From Martelella alba (GTDB lineage Bacteria > Pseudomonadota > Alphaproteobacteria > Rhizobiales > Rhizobiaceae), in the NCBI RefSeq assembly GCF_006516955.1, contig NZ_VHLG01000002.1, forward strand, positions 124,001 to 188,000: 64,000 nt of DNA, given 5' to 3'. The notes below the pieces were generated by a model. The model had not been told where the DNA came from. It saw nothing but the letters and a program-made list of their open reading frames with translations, and made no database searches. Positions 25,472-35,231 of the stretch are shown one piece after another (within the stretch, counting starts at the first letter, position 1; every line of letters begins with the position of its first letter). Made by a program: the position numbers and the translations under genes.

Positions 25472-26458
25472 ATGACCGCTTATTTCAAACTGACTGCACT
25501 CGCCGCCGCAGGCATTGCCGCAGGGCTTATGGCCTCAAGCGCGCTTGCCGCTGACTATACTCTTAACGTCAACACGGCGCTTGCCACGTCGGACCCGCTC
25601 TACAAGGGGCTTGAGGCCTTCCAGGAAAATGTCGCCAAGGCATCGGACGGCAAGCTGGAAGTGCGCCTGTTCCCGAATTCGCAGCTCGGACCGGATGAGG
25701 ACGTTCTGGAGCAGGCCCGCGCCGGCGCACCAGTCGCCGTTGTTGTCGATGGCGGCCGCCTTGCCGTCTTCGAAAATGAGTTCGGTGTGCTCGGCGCGCC
25801 GTTCCTGGCATCGGGCTATGAAGGGATCCGCAAGGTGGTCATGTCCGACCAGTTCAATGGCTGGGCCGAAAAGCTGCATGACAATTCCGGCCTGCAGGTG
25901 CTTTCCTTCAACTGGTGGCAGGGTGAACGCCATCTGCTGACGGAAAAGGAAGTCACCGTTCCCGCCGATCTGAAGGGTATTCGCATGCGCACGCCGGGCG
26001 CGCCGGTCTGGACCGAGACCATCGCCGCCATGGGCGCAACCCCGACACCGCTGCCCTGGGGTGAGGTTTATTCCGCCCTGTCGTCAAACGTGATCGATGG
26101 TGCTGAAGCCCAGCTTCCCGCCGTGGTCGGCGCCAAGCTGGACGAGGTTATCAAGGTCGTCACCAAGACCGGCCATATCAACCTGATCACCGGCCTGATC
26201 ACTTCTGCCGGCTGGTTCGACAGCCTGCCGCCGGATCTCCAGACCGTGCTCACCGATGAGGCCGTTAAGGCGGGCGATATCGCCTCCTACGGCACTCAGG
26301 ATGCGCTGGCCGGCATCGAAAAACAGCTGATTTCCGAAGGCGTTGAAGTCAACGAGATCGATGTGACCCCGTTCAAGGAAGCCACCGCTGGCGTTTACGA
26401 CAAACTCGGCTATGGCGAACTACGTGACCAGCTGCAGGCGATTGCCGCAGGCCAGTAA
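25472..26458 (+). CDS. dctP: TRAP transporter substrate-binding protein (DctP family)
   Basis: Periplasmic receptor for a carboxylate, 328 residues. A signal peptide (MTAYFKLTALAAAGIAAGLM, cleaved after ALA) is followed by DctP features: LFPNSQLGPDEDVLEQARAG, LSFNWWQGERHLLTEKEV, and the substrate-carboxylate Arg segment LKGIRMRTPGAPVWTETIAA. GGAGG precedes the start. Neighbouring uxuA points to glucuronate, galacturonate or an aldonate such as mannonate as substrate. Confidence 0.93.
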   Translation: MTAYFKLTALAAAGIAAGLMASSALAADYTLNVNTALATSDPLYKGLEAFQENVAKASDGKLEVRLFPNSQLGPDEDVLEQARAGAPVAVVVDGGRLAVFENEFGVLGAPFLASGYEGIRKVVMSDQFNGWAEKLHDNSGLQVLSFNWWQGERHLLTEKEVTVPADLKGIRMRTPGAPVWTETIAAMGATPTPLPWGEVYSALSSNVIDGAEAQLPAVVGAKLDEVIKVVTKTGHINLITGLITSAGWFDSLPPDLQTVLTDEAVKAGDIASYGTQDALAGIEKQLISEGVEVNEIDVTPFKEATAGVYDKLGYGELRDQLQAIAAGQ

Positions 26459-26485
26459 GCACACCGACGGAATGCCCTGAAACAG

Positions 26486-26524
26486 AAGGCCGCGCCTTGC
26501 GTTTTCAAAAACGCGCGGCCTTTT
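26486..26524 (+). terminator. Hairpin with T-run between dctP and dctQ
   Basis: AAGGCCGCGC (26486-26495) pairs with GCGCGGCC plus TT (26513-26522), with an inner CGTTTT/AAAACG pair, and ends in TTTT. It looks like an intrinsic terminator or attenuator placed so that the abundant binding protein is made in excess of the membrane subunits. Confidence 0.7.
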
Positions 26525-26536
26525 CCCTGTCACGTC

Positions 26537-27076
26537 ATGGGGGCTCTCATGCCTGGATTTCTCGCACGTATCGAATTTGCCGTCGGCGCAATTCTGCTGG
26601 GTGTCATCACCATACTGGTGTTCATCGCCGCTCTGATGCGCTTTTTCGGCCATCCGCTGATCTGGTCGGTCGACCTGGCCCAGCTTCTCTTCATCTGGCT
26701 CTGCTTTTTAGGCGCCGCCCGCGCCATGCGCGAACGCGCCCATCTCGGCGTTGATTATCTCGCCCGCAAGCTGTCCCACCGTAACCGGCTGATCCTGGAA
26801 ACATTGCTGACGGCCCTGTTCATCGCCTTTTTGATGCTGCTGGCGGTAGAAGGTTACAAGCTCACCATGCTCAACCGCGAACGCCAGTTCGGCGATAGCG
26901 GCCTTTCCTATGCCTATGTGACGATAGCGGTTCCTGTCGGCTGTGCCATGCTGTCGCTGTCCATGCTCGGCAATCTCTACCAGTCATGGAAGCATCTGAA
27001 GGAAAAGCGCTATCTCGTCTTCTCCCGTACCAGCACGGCCGACGCGCTTGATGCGGCCGCACAGAGCGAGGTCTAA
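26537..27076 (+). CDS. dctQ: TRAP transporter small permease (DctQ)
   Basis: Four-helix membrane subunit, 179 residues. It shows the DctQ pattern FLARIEFAVGAILLG, VDLAQLLFIWLCFLGAARAM, ERAHLGVDYLA, and SYAYVTIAVPVGCAMLSLSM. A second ATG at 26549 has GGGGG five bases upstream and may be the true start. It is followed by dctM after three bases. Confidence 0.92.
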   Translation: MGALMPGFLARIEFAVGAILLGVITILVFIAALMRFFGHPLIWSVDLAQLLFIWLCFLGAARAMRERAHLGVDYLARKLSHRNRLILETLLTALFIAFLMLLAVEGYKLTMLNRERQFGDSGLSYAYVTIAVPVGCAMLSLSMLGNLYQSWKHLKEKRYLVFSRTSTADALDAAAQSEV

Positions 27077-27079
27077 GCC

Positions 27080-28366
27080 ATGGGCCTTATCGGCATCGTC
27101 TTTTTCGCCCTCATGGTTCTGGGCGCTCCGATCGCCTTTGCGATCGGCATTTCCGGTTTCGTGTTCTTTCTCACCTCCGATGTCATGCCGGTCTCGATCG
27201 GCGTACAGAAGATCGCCACCGTATCACAGAGCTTTCCGCTGCTGGCCGTACCCTTCTTCGTGCTGGCCGGGCATCTGATGAATGAAAGCGACATCACCGA
27301 CCGGCTGTTCAAATTCTCGAAAGTCGCCGTTGGCTGGATGGCCGGCGGTCTGGCACAGGTCGCCATCATCCTGTCAACGCTGATGGGCGGCGTCTCCGGC
27401 TCGGCGGTCGCCGATGCTGCCATGGAAGCCCGCGTGCTCGGGCCGCAGATGATCGAAAATGGCTATTCCAAGGGCTATTCCTCGGCCGTCATCGCGCTGT
27501 CCTCGCTGATCACCGCGACCATTCCGCCCTCGATCGGCCTGATCCTTTACGGCTATGTCGGGCAGGTCTCGATCGGACGGCTGTTCATGGCCGGCATCAT
27601 CCCCGGCCTGTTGATGATGGTCTTCCTCATGGTGACCGCCTGGCTCGTGGCCCGCAAACGCGGCTATGTGATGCAGGACATGGAAAAGCCCACGGCCCGC
27701 GCCTTCGGCAAGGCCGCCTGGGATGCCAAATGGGCCCTTTTGTTCCCGGTGCTTCTGATCGGCTCGATCCGTGGCGGGTTGTTCACGCCATCGGAAGTCG
27801 GTGCCTTTGCCGTGGTCTACGCCATCGCCGTTGGCCGCTTCGCCCATGGTGTCATGAGCTTTGAGGCGATCAAGCGCGCTTTCGGCCACGCCATGTCTGA
27901 TATCGGCCTGATCATGCTGATCATCCTGATGTCCGGGATGATCGGTTTTGCCATCATCTTCCTGCAGGTGCCGCAGAGCGTGGCGCATTTCATGCTGGAA
28001 AGCCTGTCGAACCCGATCCTGATTGTCGCCGTCATCCTGATCGGCCTGTTCATCGCCGGCTTGTTCTTCGAAAGCACGATCCTGGTTCTGCTTCTGACAC
28101 CGATTCTGGTGCCGGTCGTGGTCAAGGCCGGAGTCGACCCGGTCCACTTCGGCATCCTGATGATGACCATCGTCACCTTCGGCTCGATGACGCCGCCGGT
28201 CGGCGTCGCCATGTTTACCGTCTGTAGCCTGCTCGACACGCCACTTGAGGAGTTTGTCCGCGAGGCCCTGCCTTTCATGGCGGCGATCATCCTGCTGGTG
28301 GCACTGCTGCTGTTTGCACCAGGTGTTGTGCTGTTCCTGCCAAATCTTGCCTATGGCGGCGGCTGA
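27080..28366 (+). CDS. dctM: TRAP transporter large permease (DctM)
   Basis: The transporting subunit, 428 residues, with about twelve hydrophobic segments. Typical DctM sequences are VLGAPIAFAIGISGFVFFLT, FPLLAVPFFVLAGHLMNESD, LMGGVSGSAVADAA, TATIPPSIGLILYGYV and TPPVGVAMFTVCS. It uses the Na+ gradient in this family. It ends the transport operon, 104 bases from the convergent GAF gene, with a terminator between. Confidence 0.94.
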   Translation: MGLIGIVFFALMVLGAPIAFAIGISGFVFFLTSDVMPVSIGVQKIATVSQSFPLLAVPFFVLAGHLMNESDITDRLFKFSKVAVGWMAGGLAQVAIILSTLMGGVSGSAVADAAMEARVLGPQMIENGYSKGYSSAVIALSSLITATIPPSIGLILYGYVGQVSIGRLFMAGIIPGLLMMVFLMVTAWLVARKRGYVMQDMEKPTARAFGKAAWDAKWALLFPVLLIGSIRGGLFTPSEVGAFAVVYAIAVGRFAHGVMSFEAIKRAFGHAMSDIGLIMLIILMSGMIGFAIIFLQVPQSVAHFMLESLSNPILIVAVILIGLFIAGLFFESTILVLLLTPILVPVVVKAGVDPVHFGILMMTIVTFGSMTPPVGVAMFTVCSLLDTPLEEFVREALPFMAAIILLVALLLFAPGVVLFLPNLAYGGG

Positions 28367-28413
28367 GCTCTGCCAGCATGATGCGAAAAGGCCACGCACG
28401 GGGGCCGAAAAGA

Positions 28414-28441
28414 GGGCCGCACCGGATAGCCGGAGCGGCCC
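28414..28441. terminator. Bidirectional terminator-like hairpin between dctM and the GAF gene
   Basis: GGGCCGC-A-CCGG (28414-28425) pairs with CCGG-A-GCGGCCC (28430-28441) around a 4-base loop with one A-A mismatch. ATTTCAT follows on the plus strand. It separates two convergent genes. Confidence 0.6.
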
Positions 28442-28470
28442 ATTTCATGTCAGAAAATGCGCCCGGAAGA

Positions 28471-28974
28471 TCAGGCGACGGCCTGTTTCAGCTTTTCACG
28501 CAACAGCACGCAGACAGCGCCGGGCAGTTTCAGCGCCTCGGCGGCGGCGACACGCTCCGGCGTGTAGAAACCTTCTTCATGCAGGCAGTTGATCGTGCCG
28601 ATAACCTGGCCATCAACAGTGACGGGGACATTGATGACCGACTGGCAGCCAAGCTCGTTGATCAGCTTGTGATCGAAAAAGACCTCGGCGATCGCCTCGA
28701 TCGTGTTGGCGACAAAGGTTTCCCGACGCTTCAGCGTCACATCCGACCAGTAGGTTTCATTATAGGGCTTGGTGCCCGATACCGGATAGACATCGGGCAT
28801 GTTGGAATAGACCCGTTCGGAGACGCGGGCAGCCGTATCGGCAATCATCACGGTGAAGAGTTTGACGCCGACAATTTCCTTTGCCAGCGCCTCCAGCGCT
28901 GCAAAAGCAGTTTCCGGCTGCGCCTCGTCAGACGCCATTGCGCGGGTGAAGGCCAGGTAGTCAGGATTGCTCAT
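28471..28974 (-). CDS. GAF domain-containing protein
   Basis: A 167-residue single GAF domain (small-molecule sensor fold) with no attached output domain. The core is FTVMIADTAARVSERVYSNM, KPYNETYWSDVTLKRRETF, INELGCQSVINVPVTVDGQV and IGTINCLHEEG. The start at 28974 (MSNPDYL) has GGAGACGAG before it and is chosen over a 38-codon longer frame. Whether it binds a ligand or is an enzyme of the free methionine sulfoxide reductase kind is not clear; the cysteine pattern of those enzymes is not evident. It is convergent with the TRAP operon. Confidence 0.8.
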   Translation of the reverse strand: MSNPDYLAFTRAMASDEAQPETAFAALEALAKEIVGVKLFTVMIADTAARVSERVYSNMPDVYPVSGTKPYNETYWSDVTLKRRETFVANTIEAIAEVFFDHKLINELGCQSVINVPVTVDGQVIGTINCLHEEGFYTPERVAAAEALKLPGAVCVLLREKLKQAVA

Positions 28975-29112
28975 TCTCGTCTCCGTTATGCGCCGGTGGC
29001 GCGTTTTCTTCGCCCGAATGCATTGTCGCGACAATCCGGGTAATGACCAGACATCTCCACGCACGCATCTACCGCTGGCGCAGGGCAAAACAGCAGCGGC
29101 GGTCGCATGGGG

Positions 29113-30936
29113 TCAGAGATTGTAATACCAGGGCGCCAGCAGCGCGAAGGAGATCGTCATCAAAATCAGAAGCGGTGTGCCAGCCCGCACGAAATCACCG
29201 AAACTGTAATGCCCCGGCCCCATGACCAGCATGTTGGTCTGGTAGGCAATCGGGGTGACGAAGGAGCAATTGGCCGCATAGATGACCGCTGCAACGAAGG
29301 CCATGGGTGGTGCGCCGACCCTGTCGGCCATATCAAGCGCGATCGGCATGAACAGCGCCGCCGAGGCATTGTTGGACAGAATATTGGTCAAAAGCGCCAC
29401 CGTGACAAACAGAATAGTGATCACGCCAACGGCAGATGTATCGCCAGCCAGAGACACTGCCCCCTTGGCAATCAGCGCCGCGCCACCTGTTGCCTGCAAT
29501 GCCGTTGCCATGGCAATCGAGGCGCCGATCAGCAGGAAAAGCTGCCGTTCGAAGGCACGCGCGGCCTGTTCCAGCGTCAGGCAGCCGGTGAGGATCATCA
29601 AAAGCGCTCCCACCACGGCATTGACAACGATGGGCGAGATGCCGGTTGCCGACAGCAACACTATGGCGCCAAAGATCAGGCTTGCCACCAGCGCCTTGTC
29701 GCGCGGGGGCACGCTTTCGGCGGAATGCTCGAGCAGCAGAATATCGTGATTGCCGCGCATCGAGCCGATCGCTTCGTGGCCGCCACCGACCAGAACTGTA
29801 TCGCCCGCCTCCAGTCTCAGGTAATCAAGCGCGCCGCGGCCCATGCGGTTCTTGCGCAGCACGCCGTAAATAGCGACGCCAAAGGCGGCCTGAATGCCAC
29901 AGAAACGGATCGTCCGTCCCTCAAAGCGCGACCCCGGCGCGACAACGGCTTCAGCCAGATGATAGTCTGCACCGACCTTTCGGGCGCCCGCCGTCTCGAT
30001 CTGCCCGGTCTGGGCAATACCGGCAGCCTCACCCTGCGCGGCCAGCTTCATGAAGGCCTTTCGGGAACCGGTCAGCTGCAGTTTGTCGCCGGCAGCCAGT
30101 TCCAGCGTATCGTCATAGGGCGGCAGCATCAGCCGCCCGTCGCGCACCAACGAGTGAAGCGTGAAAGGCGCAAGCTCTGGAAAAAAGCCGGATGTGGGTG
30201 TGAGCCCGAGAAAACGGCTCTGTGGATTGAGCGCGATCTCGCCCAGAAACAGCGCGCCCTTCTGCTTCGGATTGGCAATCAGCTCGGACTGACGGCTGCG
30301 CAGGATGCGCGGCAAGACGAACAGCACATAGACATAGCCGATCAGCGCCAGGATGACCCCGAGGCCAGAGATGTCGAAAAGACCGATATCGATACCGCTT
30401 TTGGCCGCCATGCCAGCGGCGATCATATTGGTCGACGAGCCAATTGTCGTCGTCATGCCGCCAAGAATGGTGATGAAGGATAGTGGCATGAATATCTGAT
30501 AGGCGCGCAGGCGGAAACTGGCGGCCAGCGAAGCCAGAACCGGAATGAAGATCACCACAACCGGCGTATTGTTCAAAAAGGCGGAGGTTGTGCCGGCCAC
30601 GATCAGAATGACAGCCACCGAAATACGAGGTTTCCGGCTGTAGAGCTTGCCAATCCGGTTGGTGACCCCTTCCAGCGCATCGGTGGCAAACAGCCCCTTG
30701 CCGACAATCAGCAGCGCCAGAACCGTGACCAGTGCGGGCGAGGAGAAACCGGACAGGAGATTCTCGATCGAAACAACATGACCGCTGCTATCGGTGTAGG
30801 GGAAAACGCCGAACAGCAACAGCAAGGTTACCAGAACGCTGAGCGATATGGTCTCGATGGAGAAGCGGTCGATCGCAAACAGCACGATCGTGAAGAGGAC
30901 GATGGCAAAAGTCGCGGTGAGATGGAAATATTCCAT
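29113..30936 (-). CDS. SLC13-family permease with two TrkA-C domains
   Basis: Membrane carrier of the divalent anion:Na+ / CitMHS group, 607 residues. N-terminal hydrophobic segments (about 1-190, including TTSAFLNNTPVVVIFIPVL and MTTTIGSSTNMIAAGMAAKSG) are followed by two cytosolic RCK-C regulatory domains (about 205-375, each ending in GDKLQLTGS or GDTVLVGGG). A second membrane half follows with LTNILSNNASAALFMPIALD and ANCSFVTPIAYQTNMLVMGP. The paired NNTP and NNASA signatures bind substrate and Na+ in this family. Sulfate, dicarboxylate or another anion is possible. Confidence 0.9.
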   Translation of the reverse strand: MEYFHLTATFAIVLFTIVLFAIDRFSIETISLSVLVTLLLLFGVFPYTDSSGHVVSIENLLSGFSSPALVTVLALLIVGKGLFATDALEGVTNRIGKLYSRKPRISVAVILIVAGTTSAFLNNTPVVVIFIPVLASLAASFRLRAYQIFMPLSFITILGGMTTTIGSSTNMIAAGMAAKSGIDIGLFDISGLGVILALIGYVYVLFVLPRILRSRQSELIANPKQKGALFLGEIALNPQSRFLGLTPTSGFFPELAPFTLHSLVRDGRLMLPPYDDTLELAAGDKLQLTGSRKAFMKLAAQGEAAGIAQTGQIETAGARKVGADYHLAEAVVAPGSRFEGRTIRFCGIQAAFGVAIYGVLRKNRMGRGALDYLRLEAGDTVLVGGGHEAIGSMRGNHDILLLEHSAESVPPRDKALVASLIFGAIVLLSATGISPIVVNAVVGALLMILTGCLTLEQAARAFERQLFLLIGASIAMATALQATGGAALIAKGAVSLAGDTSAVGVITILFVTVALLTNILSNNASAALFMPIALDMADRVGAPPMAFVAAVIYAANCSFVTPIAYQTNMLVMGPGHYSFGDFVRAGTPLLILMTISFALLAPWYYNL

Positions 30937-30983
30937 TCCGGCAAACGATCCTCTGAACAAACAAACTAATCAAGCAATGAAAG

Positions 30984-31007
30984 CCACAGACTAAACGCTG
31001 TCTGTGG
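30984..31007. repeat. 8-bp inverted repeat between the SLC13 and ABC permease genes
   Basis: CCACAGAC (30984-30991) and GTCTGTGG (31000-31007) are perfect arms around an 8-base loop. No T-run follows. It may end the Fe3+-type ABC transcript, or be an operator for the SLC13 gene 48 bases downstream. Confidence 0.35.
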
Positions 31008-31163
31008 GTCGCTGTCAATTTGGCAGTAATATGTCGAAGTGGGGAAATCCAGCCGAAAGGCAATATGAGGCCCGCCAACCCTGTCTTTACGGGCCGCGAC
31101 CTTCGCCAGCACCTTCTGCACAAAGATGAAAACCACCACCCGCAACAGCGCGATCAGTCAGAT

Positions 31164-32837
31164 TCAACCGCGCGAACCACCGAATCGCTTCGTGATCAGA
31201 CCGGCGAGCGCAGGAACGGAAAGCGTGATCAGGATGGCAGCCGCACTCATCGCCATGCCAAGACCAACCGAGCCCTGTTCGAACTGCTTCCAGATGAAGG
31301 TCGCAATCGTCGAGGTTCCGAGCGGCGCCAGGAGAATGGTCGCCACAAGCTCGCGTGAGGCGATCGCGAACACCAGCAGCATGGCGGCAATCATATTGGG
31401 AAGGATCAGCGGAATGATGATGCGGAAAATCACCGTCAGCGTTCCGGCACCACTGACGCGTCCGGCATTTTCAAGCCCCGTTCCCATCTGCCGGACCGCC
31501 GTCGTCGCATAGCGCACCGTATAGGGCAAAAGCAGGCAGCAATAGGCGAAAATCAGCACCAGCGGCGTGTTGTAGACGGTCAGGGGCAGCCAAGGCTGGT
31601 TCCAGGCCAGAATCATGCCGACAGCCAGGACAATGCCGGGAATCGTGTTGGGTGTGAGGCTCAGGAAATCAAGAAAGCGCGCGGTCTTGGTCTTTTGACG
31701 CACGGTCACAAGTGCGGTCAGCACACCAATAATGCCGGTGATCAGTGCGGTGGAAGCACCAAGAATGAAGCTTGTCGTCAGCGCTTCGATTGCCCCGGAC
31801 GTATTATCGGCCAGCGCCCGGAAATTATCGAGCGAGAGATTGGAAAGCTTCAGCCCGCCGGAGATTGTCCGCGTCGAGGCGGTGATCAGAACACCTGCGA
31901 TTGGCATGACCGTGCCGATGAAGGCCACGCCACAGAAAAAGATCAGTACCGGCAGCTTGAAACGCTTCAGCGCCATCGGCTCGGCCCGCGATGGCTTGCC
32001 CGACATGGTGCCGTAGTCGCGCTTGTTGACGATATAATTCTGCGTCATGAAGGCGGTAAAGGCGAGACAGACGAGAATAATCGACAGGATCGACGCGCCC
32101 GGAAGATCGATCGGATAATCGGAAAGCCGCTGTTCAACGCCGGTGACGAGCACCAGAAAGCCGGAGCGCGCCGCAAGCACGGCGGGCGTGCCGAATTCCT
32201 CAATCGACATGGAAAAGACCAGAAGCAGGCCCGCCGCAATGGCCGGCACCGCCATTGGCAGGAGAATGCGCAGAAAACTGACCCAGGCAGAGGCGCCATG
32301 AACCCGGGCCGCCTCCAGATAGCGCCCGGAAATTGCTGCAACGCTGCGCGAAACGGCGAAATAGACCACCGGAAACACGTTCATCGTCATCACGAAGACA
32401 ACGCCCCAGTAGGAAAACAGGAAACGTCCGAGATTGATGCCGGTCACCTGATCGAGATAGCCGTGTGACTGAAGCGTGAAGATCCAGCCCATGGCGGCGA
32501 TATAGGGCGGAATGGTGAAGGGAACGAGAAAGATCAGATCGAACAGCTGCGCGCCCGGCACTTTGAACAGGCCGCGCAGCATGCCGAGCGGTATGCCGAT
32601 GATCGCCGAGCCGAGAACAACGCCCGCCCCAAGCTTCAGCGTGTTCAGTGTCCAAAGCGCGATCTTGGGATCGTCAAGCGTCTTGCCAAAGGCAGAAAAC
32701 GGCCCGGCAAGCGAGCCAGCACCGATTTCGGGAAAAATCGCCTGCAGCAGGATGAAGACCAGCGGAAAGGCGATCAGAATCAGAAGCACGGGAATGACGA
32801 AGGCGGCTATGGAGCCGCCCCCGACATTGTCGTTCAT
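31164..32837 (-). CDS. ABC transporter permease, fused two-domain (Fe3+ / FbpB type)
   Basis: Inner-membrane channel, 557 residues, with two copies of the permease domain in one chain (about 12 hydrophobic segments). EAA-like loops occur in each half: EAARVHGASAWVSFLRILL and ENAGRVSGAGTLTVIFRIII. This layout is typical of FbpB/SfuB/AfuB. The ATG at 32837 is used; an in-frame TTG at 32861 is the alternative, and neither has a strong ribosome site. It follows the binding-protein gene closely. Confidence 0.88.
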   Translation of the reverse strand: MNDNVGGGSIAAFVIPVLLILIAFPLVFILLQAIFPEIGAGSLAGPFSAFGKTLDDPKIALWTLNTLKLGAGVVLGSAIIGIPLGMLRGLFKVPGAQLFDLIFLVPFTIPPYIAAMGWIFTLQSHGYLDQVTGINLGRFLFSYWGVVFVMTMNVFPVVYFAVSRSVAAISGRYLEAARVHGASAWVSFLRILLPMAVPAIAAGLLLVFSMSIEEFGTPAVLAARSGFLVLVTGVEQRLSDYPIDLPGASILSIILVCLAFTAFMTQNYIVNKRDYGTMSGKPSRAEPMALKRFKLPVLIFFCGVAFIGTVMPIAGVLITASTRTISGGLKLSNLSLDNFRALADNTSGAIEALTTSFILGASTALITGIIGVLTALVTVRQKTKTARFLDFLSLTPNTIPGIVLAVGMILAWNQPWLPLTVYNTPLVLIFAYCCLLLPYTVRYATTAVRQMGTGLENAGRVSGAGTLTVIFRIIIPLILPNMIAAMLLVFAIASRELVATILLAPLGTSTIATFIWKQFEQGSVGLGMAMSAAAILITLSVPALAGLITKRFGGSRG

Positions 32838-32870
32838 CTTGTGACTGCGCGTCAGTTTCAAGGCTTATGC

Positions 32871-33827
32871 TCAGTTGGAAGCGAAGATATCCGCGAATTT
32901 GGTGAGCGTGGCCTCGCGATCACCGCCGGCGTCAACCGTCAGCAGCTTCAGGTCGGAGATCAGCGGACGATCAGCCGAAACATCAGTCCGCGCCGGCATC
33001 AGGAAGGCACCGGCAACGGCCGCCTGCCCCTCATCGGACAACACATAGTCGATGAAAGCCTTGGCCGCATCCTGATGGGTCGAAGACTTCAGGATCATCA
33101 TCGGGCGCGGCGCAATCACGGTGCCCGTGGTCGGGAAGATCACCTTCATGCTCTCGCCCTTGGCGATCATGCCCATGGTCTGATAATCGACAGCACCAAA
33201 GACGACAGCGCGCGAGCCCTGCAGGACCGGATTCAGCGCCTGCGCATTGGCACCCGGCACGATCATGCCGTTATCATGCAGCTTTTCAAACAGATCCCAG
33301 CCGATATTCGGATCGGCAACCAGTGCCGATACCAGCTCATAGGCAGAGCCGGAGCTTGCCGGATCCGGCATGGTGACCATGTCCTTGTAAGCCGGATCGG
33401 CGAGATCGGACCAGTCCTTCGGCTCGGGAACATCGCTTGTCGTGTTCCAGGCGAGCGCCAGAGCGGAAATGCCCTGGGCAACATAATCGGAGGATTTGAG
33501 GAAATCGGGTACCATTTCGGCGTTCGGGCTCTGATAATCGAGCAGCAGGCCCTGGGCGTCGAAGTCGGTGGCCGTATCCCAGGACGCCGAGATCACCACA
33601 TCGGCAACCGGATTGGACTGTTCGGCCGCAAGACGCGCCATCACCTTGCCGGTGGTGGCCTGAAAGACGACGATATCATCGCCGGTCTTGGCCTTGTAGC
33701 CGGCAGCAAGCTTTTCGATCAGCGCACCGGGACCGGCACTGTAGACCGTCAGGCTTTCAGCCGATGCGGTTCCGGCCATCAGCAGTCCCAAGGTCGTGGC
33801 AGCAATAATGCCCAATGTCTTCTTCAT
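32871..33827 (-). CDS. ABC transporter substrate-binding protein (Fe3+-type)
   Basis: Periplasmic receptor, 318 residues. The signal peptide MKKTLGIIAATTLGLLMAG ends at about ASAES, followed by LTVYSAGPGALIEKLAAGYK, the family-1 iron-type opening. The start at 33827 follows GGGGAC; a longer frame reaching 34175 overlaps the ATPase gene and is rejected. The twin tyrosines that bind iron in FbpA are not obvious, so the ligand could be another compound, for example a phosphate ester as in the related AfuA. Confidence 0.88.
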   Translation of the reverse strand: MKKTLGIIAATTLGLLMAGTASAESLTVYSAGPGALIEKLAAGYKAKTGDDIVVFQATTGKVMARLAAEQSNPVADVVISASWDTATDFDAQGLLLDYQSPNAEMVPDFLKSSDYVAQGISALALAWNTTSDVPEPKDWSDLADPAYKDMVTMPDPASSGSAYELVSALVADPNIGWDLFEKLHDNGMIVPGANAQALNPVLQGSRAVVFGAVDYQTMGMIAKGESMKVIFPTTGTVIAPRPMMILKSSTHQDAAKAFIDYVLSDEGQAAVAGAFLMPARTDVSADRPLISDLKLLTVDAGGDREATLTKFADIFASN

Positions 33828-33870
33828 ACTGTAGTCCCCTATCCAGCAATGGGTTGCATTCAAATTCAGT

Positions 33871-34983
33871 TCAATTATCGCCAAACCAGCGCACGGTTTC
33901 CCAGGCAAATGAAAGACTGACCGCCGCGCCGTCGGCGCTCGGTTGCGCACTGGCAAGATCAGCATCGATGCCGCAATCAAGCTGCAAACGCAGCGAATAA
34001 CCGTCGCCCCGGAACATCGAATGCACGACTCGTCCGGCAAGGTACCCCTCGCCCGGTCCGCTGATTTCAAGGGCGGCGCGCGGCACGAACAAATGGCCCT
34101 TGCCATCGTCACCGGCAAAGCCTTGCGGCGGCTGCAGCACCGTGCCTTCGCGCTCGACCACGATACCGGCGGCACTCTTGCGCGCCGGGATCAGCAGACC
34201 AAGCTTGAGGAAGGACGCGACCTCGGCATTGGCCGGCTGCTGCACCAGCGTCTCCGGTGCGGCGATCTGCAGGATATAACCATCGGCCATGACCGCGACG
34301 CGATCGGCAATGGCAAAGGCTTCCGCATGGTCATGCGTGACATAGACGCCGGTCATGCCGAGCGATCGCACAAGCGCGGCGATATCAACCACCAGCTGTT
34401 CGCGCAATTCGCGATCGAGATTGGAAAGCGGCTCGTCAAAGAGAATGAGGGACGGCCGTGAAACAACGGCACGCGCCAGCGCCACACGCTGCTGCTGCCC
34501 GCCCGAAAGAGTGGCCGGACTGCGCTCGGCGAAGGGGCCAAGCGCCACCAGATCCAGCGCTTCGGCAACGCGCGTCTTGCGCTCGGCACGGTCCACATGC
34601 TGCACCTCCAGCGGAAAGGCAACATTGCCGGCGACACTCATATGCGGCCAGAGCGCATAATCCTGAAACACCATGCCAATGGACCGCTTTTCCGGCGGCA
34701 CCAGCTTTCCCGTCGCCGCATCGGCCACCACCGTATCGCCGATGGCGATGCGACCTTCACTCGGCGCCATGAGCCCGGCAAGCATACGCAGCAGCGTTGT
34801 CTTGCCAGAGCCCGAGGGCCCCAGAAGGGCCACGACCTCACCCGGGGCAATCGACAGATTGATGGATTTGAGAACCGCATTGTCGCCGAAATGCTTGGCA
34901 ACACCCGACACGTCGACGCGGGCTCCAGCCGAATGTGACCGTTCCCGCACCAAGTCAACCGGTGCTGCGCTTGCAGGCGACAT
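33871..34983 (-). CDS. ABC transporter ATP-binding protein (FbpC/PotA type)
   Basis: ATPase of the importer, 370 residues. Walker [18 protein letters not shown]-loop [13 protein letters not shown], signature [16 protein letters not shown], Walker [13 protein letters not shown] and H-loop [12 protein letters not shown] are all present, with a C-terminal TOBE region (about 255-370). It is the first gene of the unit, followed by the binding protein after 43 bases and the permease 33 bases after that. Confidence 0.93.
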   Translation of the reverse strand: MSPASAAPVDLVRERSHSAGARVDVSGVAKHFGDNAVLKSINLSIAPGEVVALLGPSGSGKTTLLRMLAGLMAPSEGRIAIGDTVVADAATGKLVPPEKRSIGMVFQDYALWPHMSVAGNVAFPLEVQHVDRAERKTRVAEALDLVALGPFAERSPATLSGGQQQRVALARAVVSRPSLILFDEPLSNLDRELREQLVVDIAALVRSLGMTGVYVTHDHAEAFAIADRVAVMADGYILQIAAPETLVQQPANAEVASFLKLGLLIPARKSAAGIVVEREGTVLQPPQGFAGDDGKGHLFVPRAALEISGPGEGYLAGRVVHSMFRGDGYSLRLQLDCGIDADLASAQPSADGAAVSLSFAWETVRWFGDN

Positions 34984-35172
34984 TGAATTTCATTCCCCTC
35001 ATCGTGCCGCCTTAGACCAATGGAGGACAGGCGCCGATCACAAAATGCCGCCTGTGTCATAAGCAATTCACATAACAGTTTTATGACCAGCGAAAGCCAG
35101 CGCTAACAAATTTCCATTGGAACCCTATCGCGGCCTTTCCGGCGCATCGCCCTCTGGTGGCGACGGAACGGG

Positions 35173-35198
35173 AAAAGCCGGTGCGTTTGCGCACCGGC
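35173..35198 (-). terminator. Intrinsic terminator of fucO
   Basis: On the minus strand GCCGGTGCG (from 35198) pairs with CGCACCGGC (to 35177) around a 4-base loop and is followed by TTTT. It lies 34 bases after the fucO stop codon. Confidence 0.85.
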
Positions 35199-35231
35199 CT
35201 GACATCCTTGCCTCAAATTGTAGCGTCGGCG

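Noticed and set aside
29107-30483. 458-codon plus-strand frame
   Set aside because: Antisense to the SLC13 permease gene; Arg-, His- and Gln-rich without domains.
32871-34175. 434-residue form of the Fe3+-type binding protein
   Set aside because: It would start inside the ATPase gene and place the signal peptide in the middle; the ATG at 33827 has a ribosome site and a clean signal peptide.
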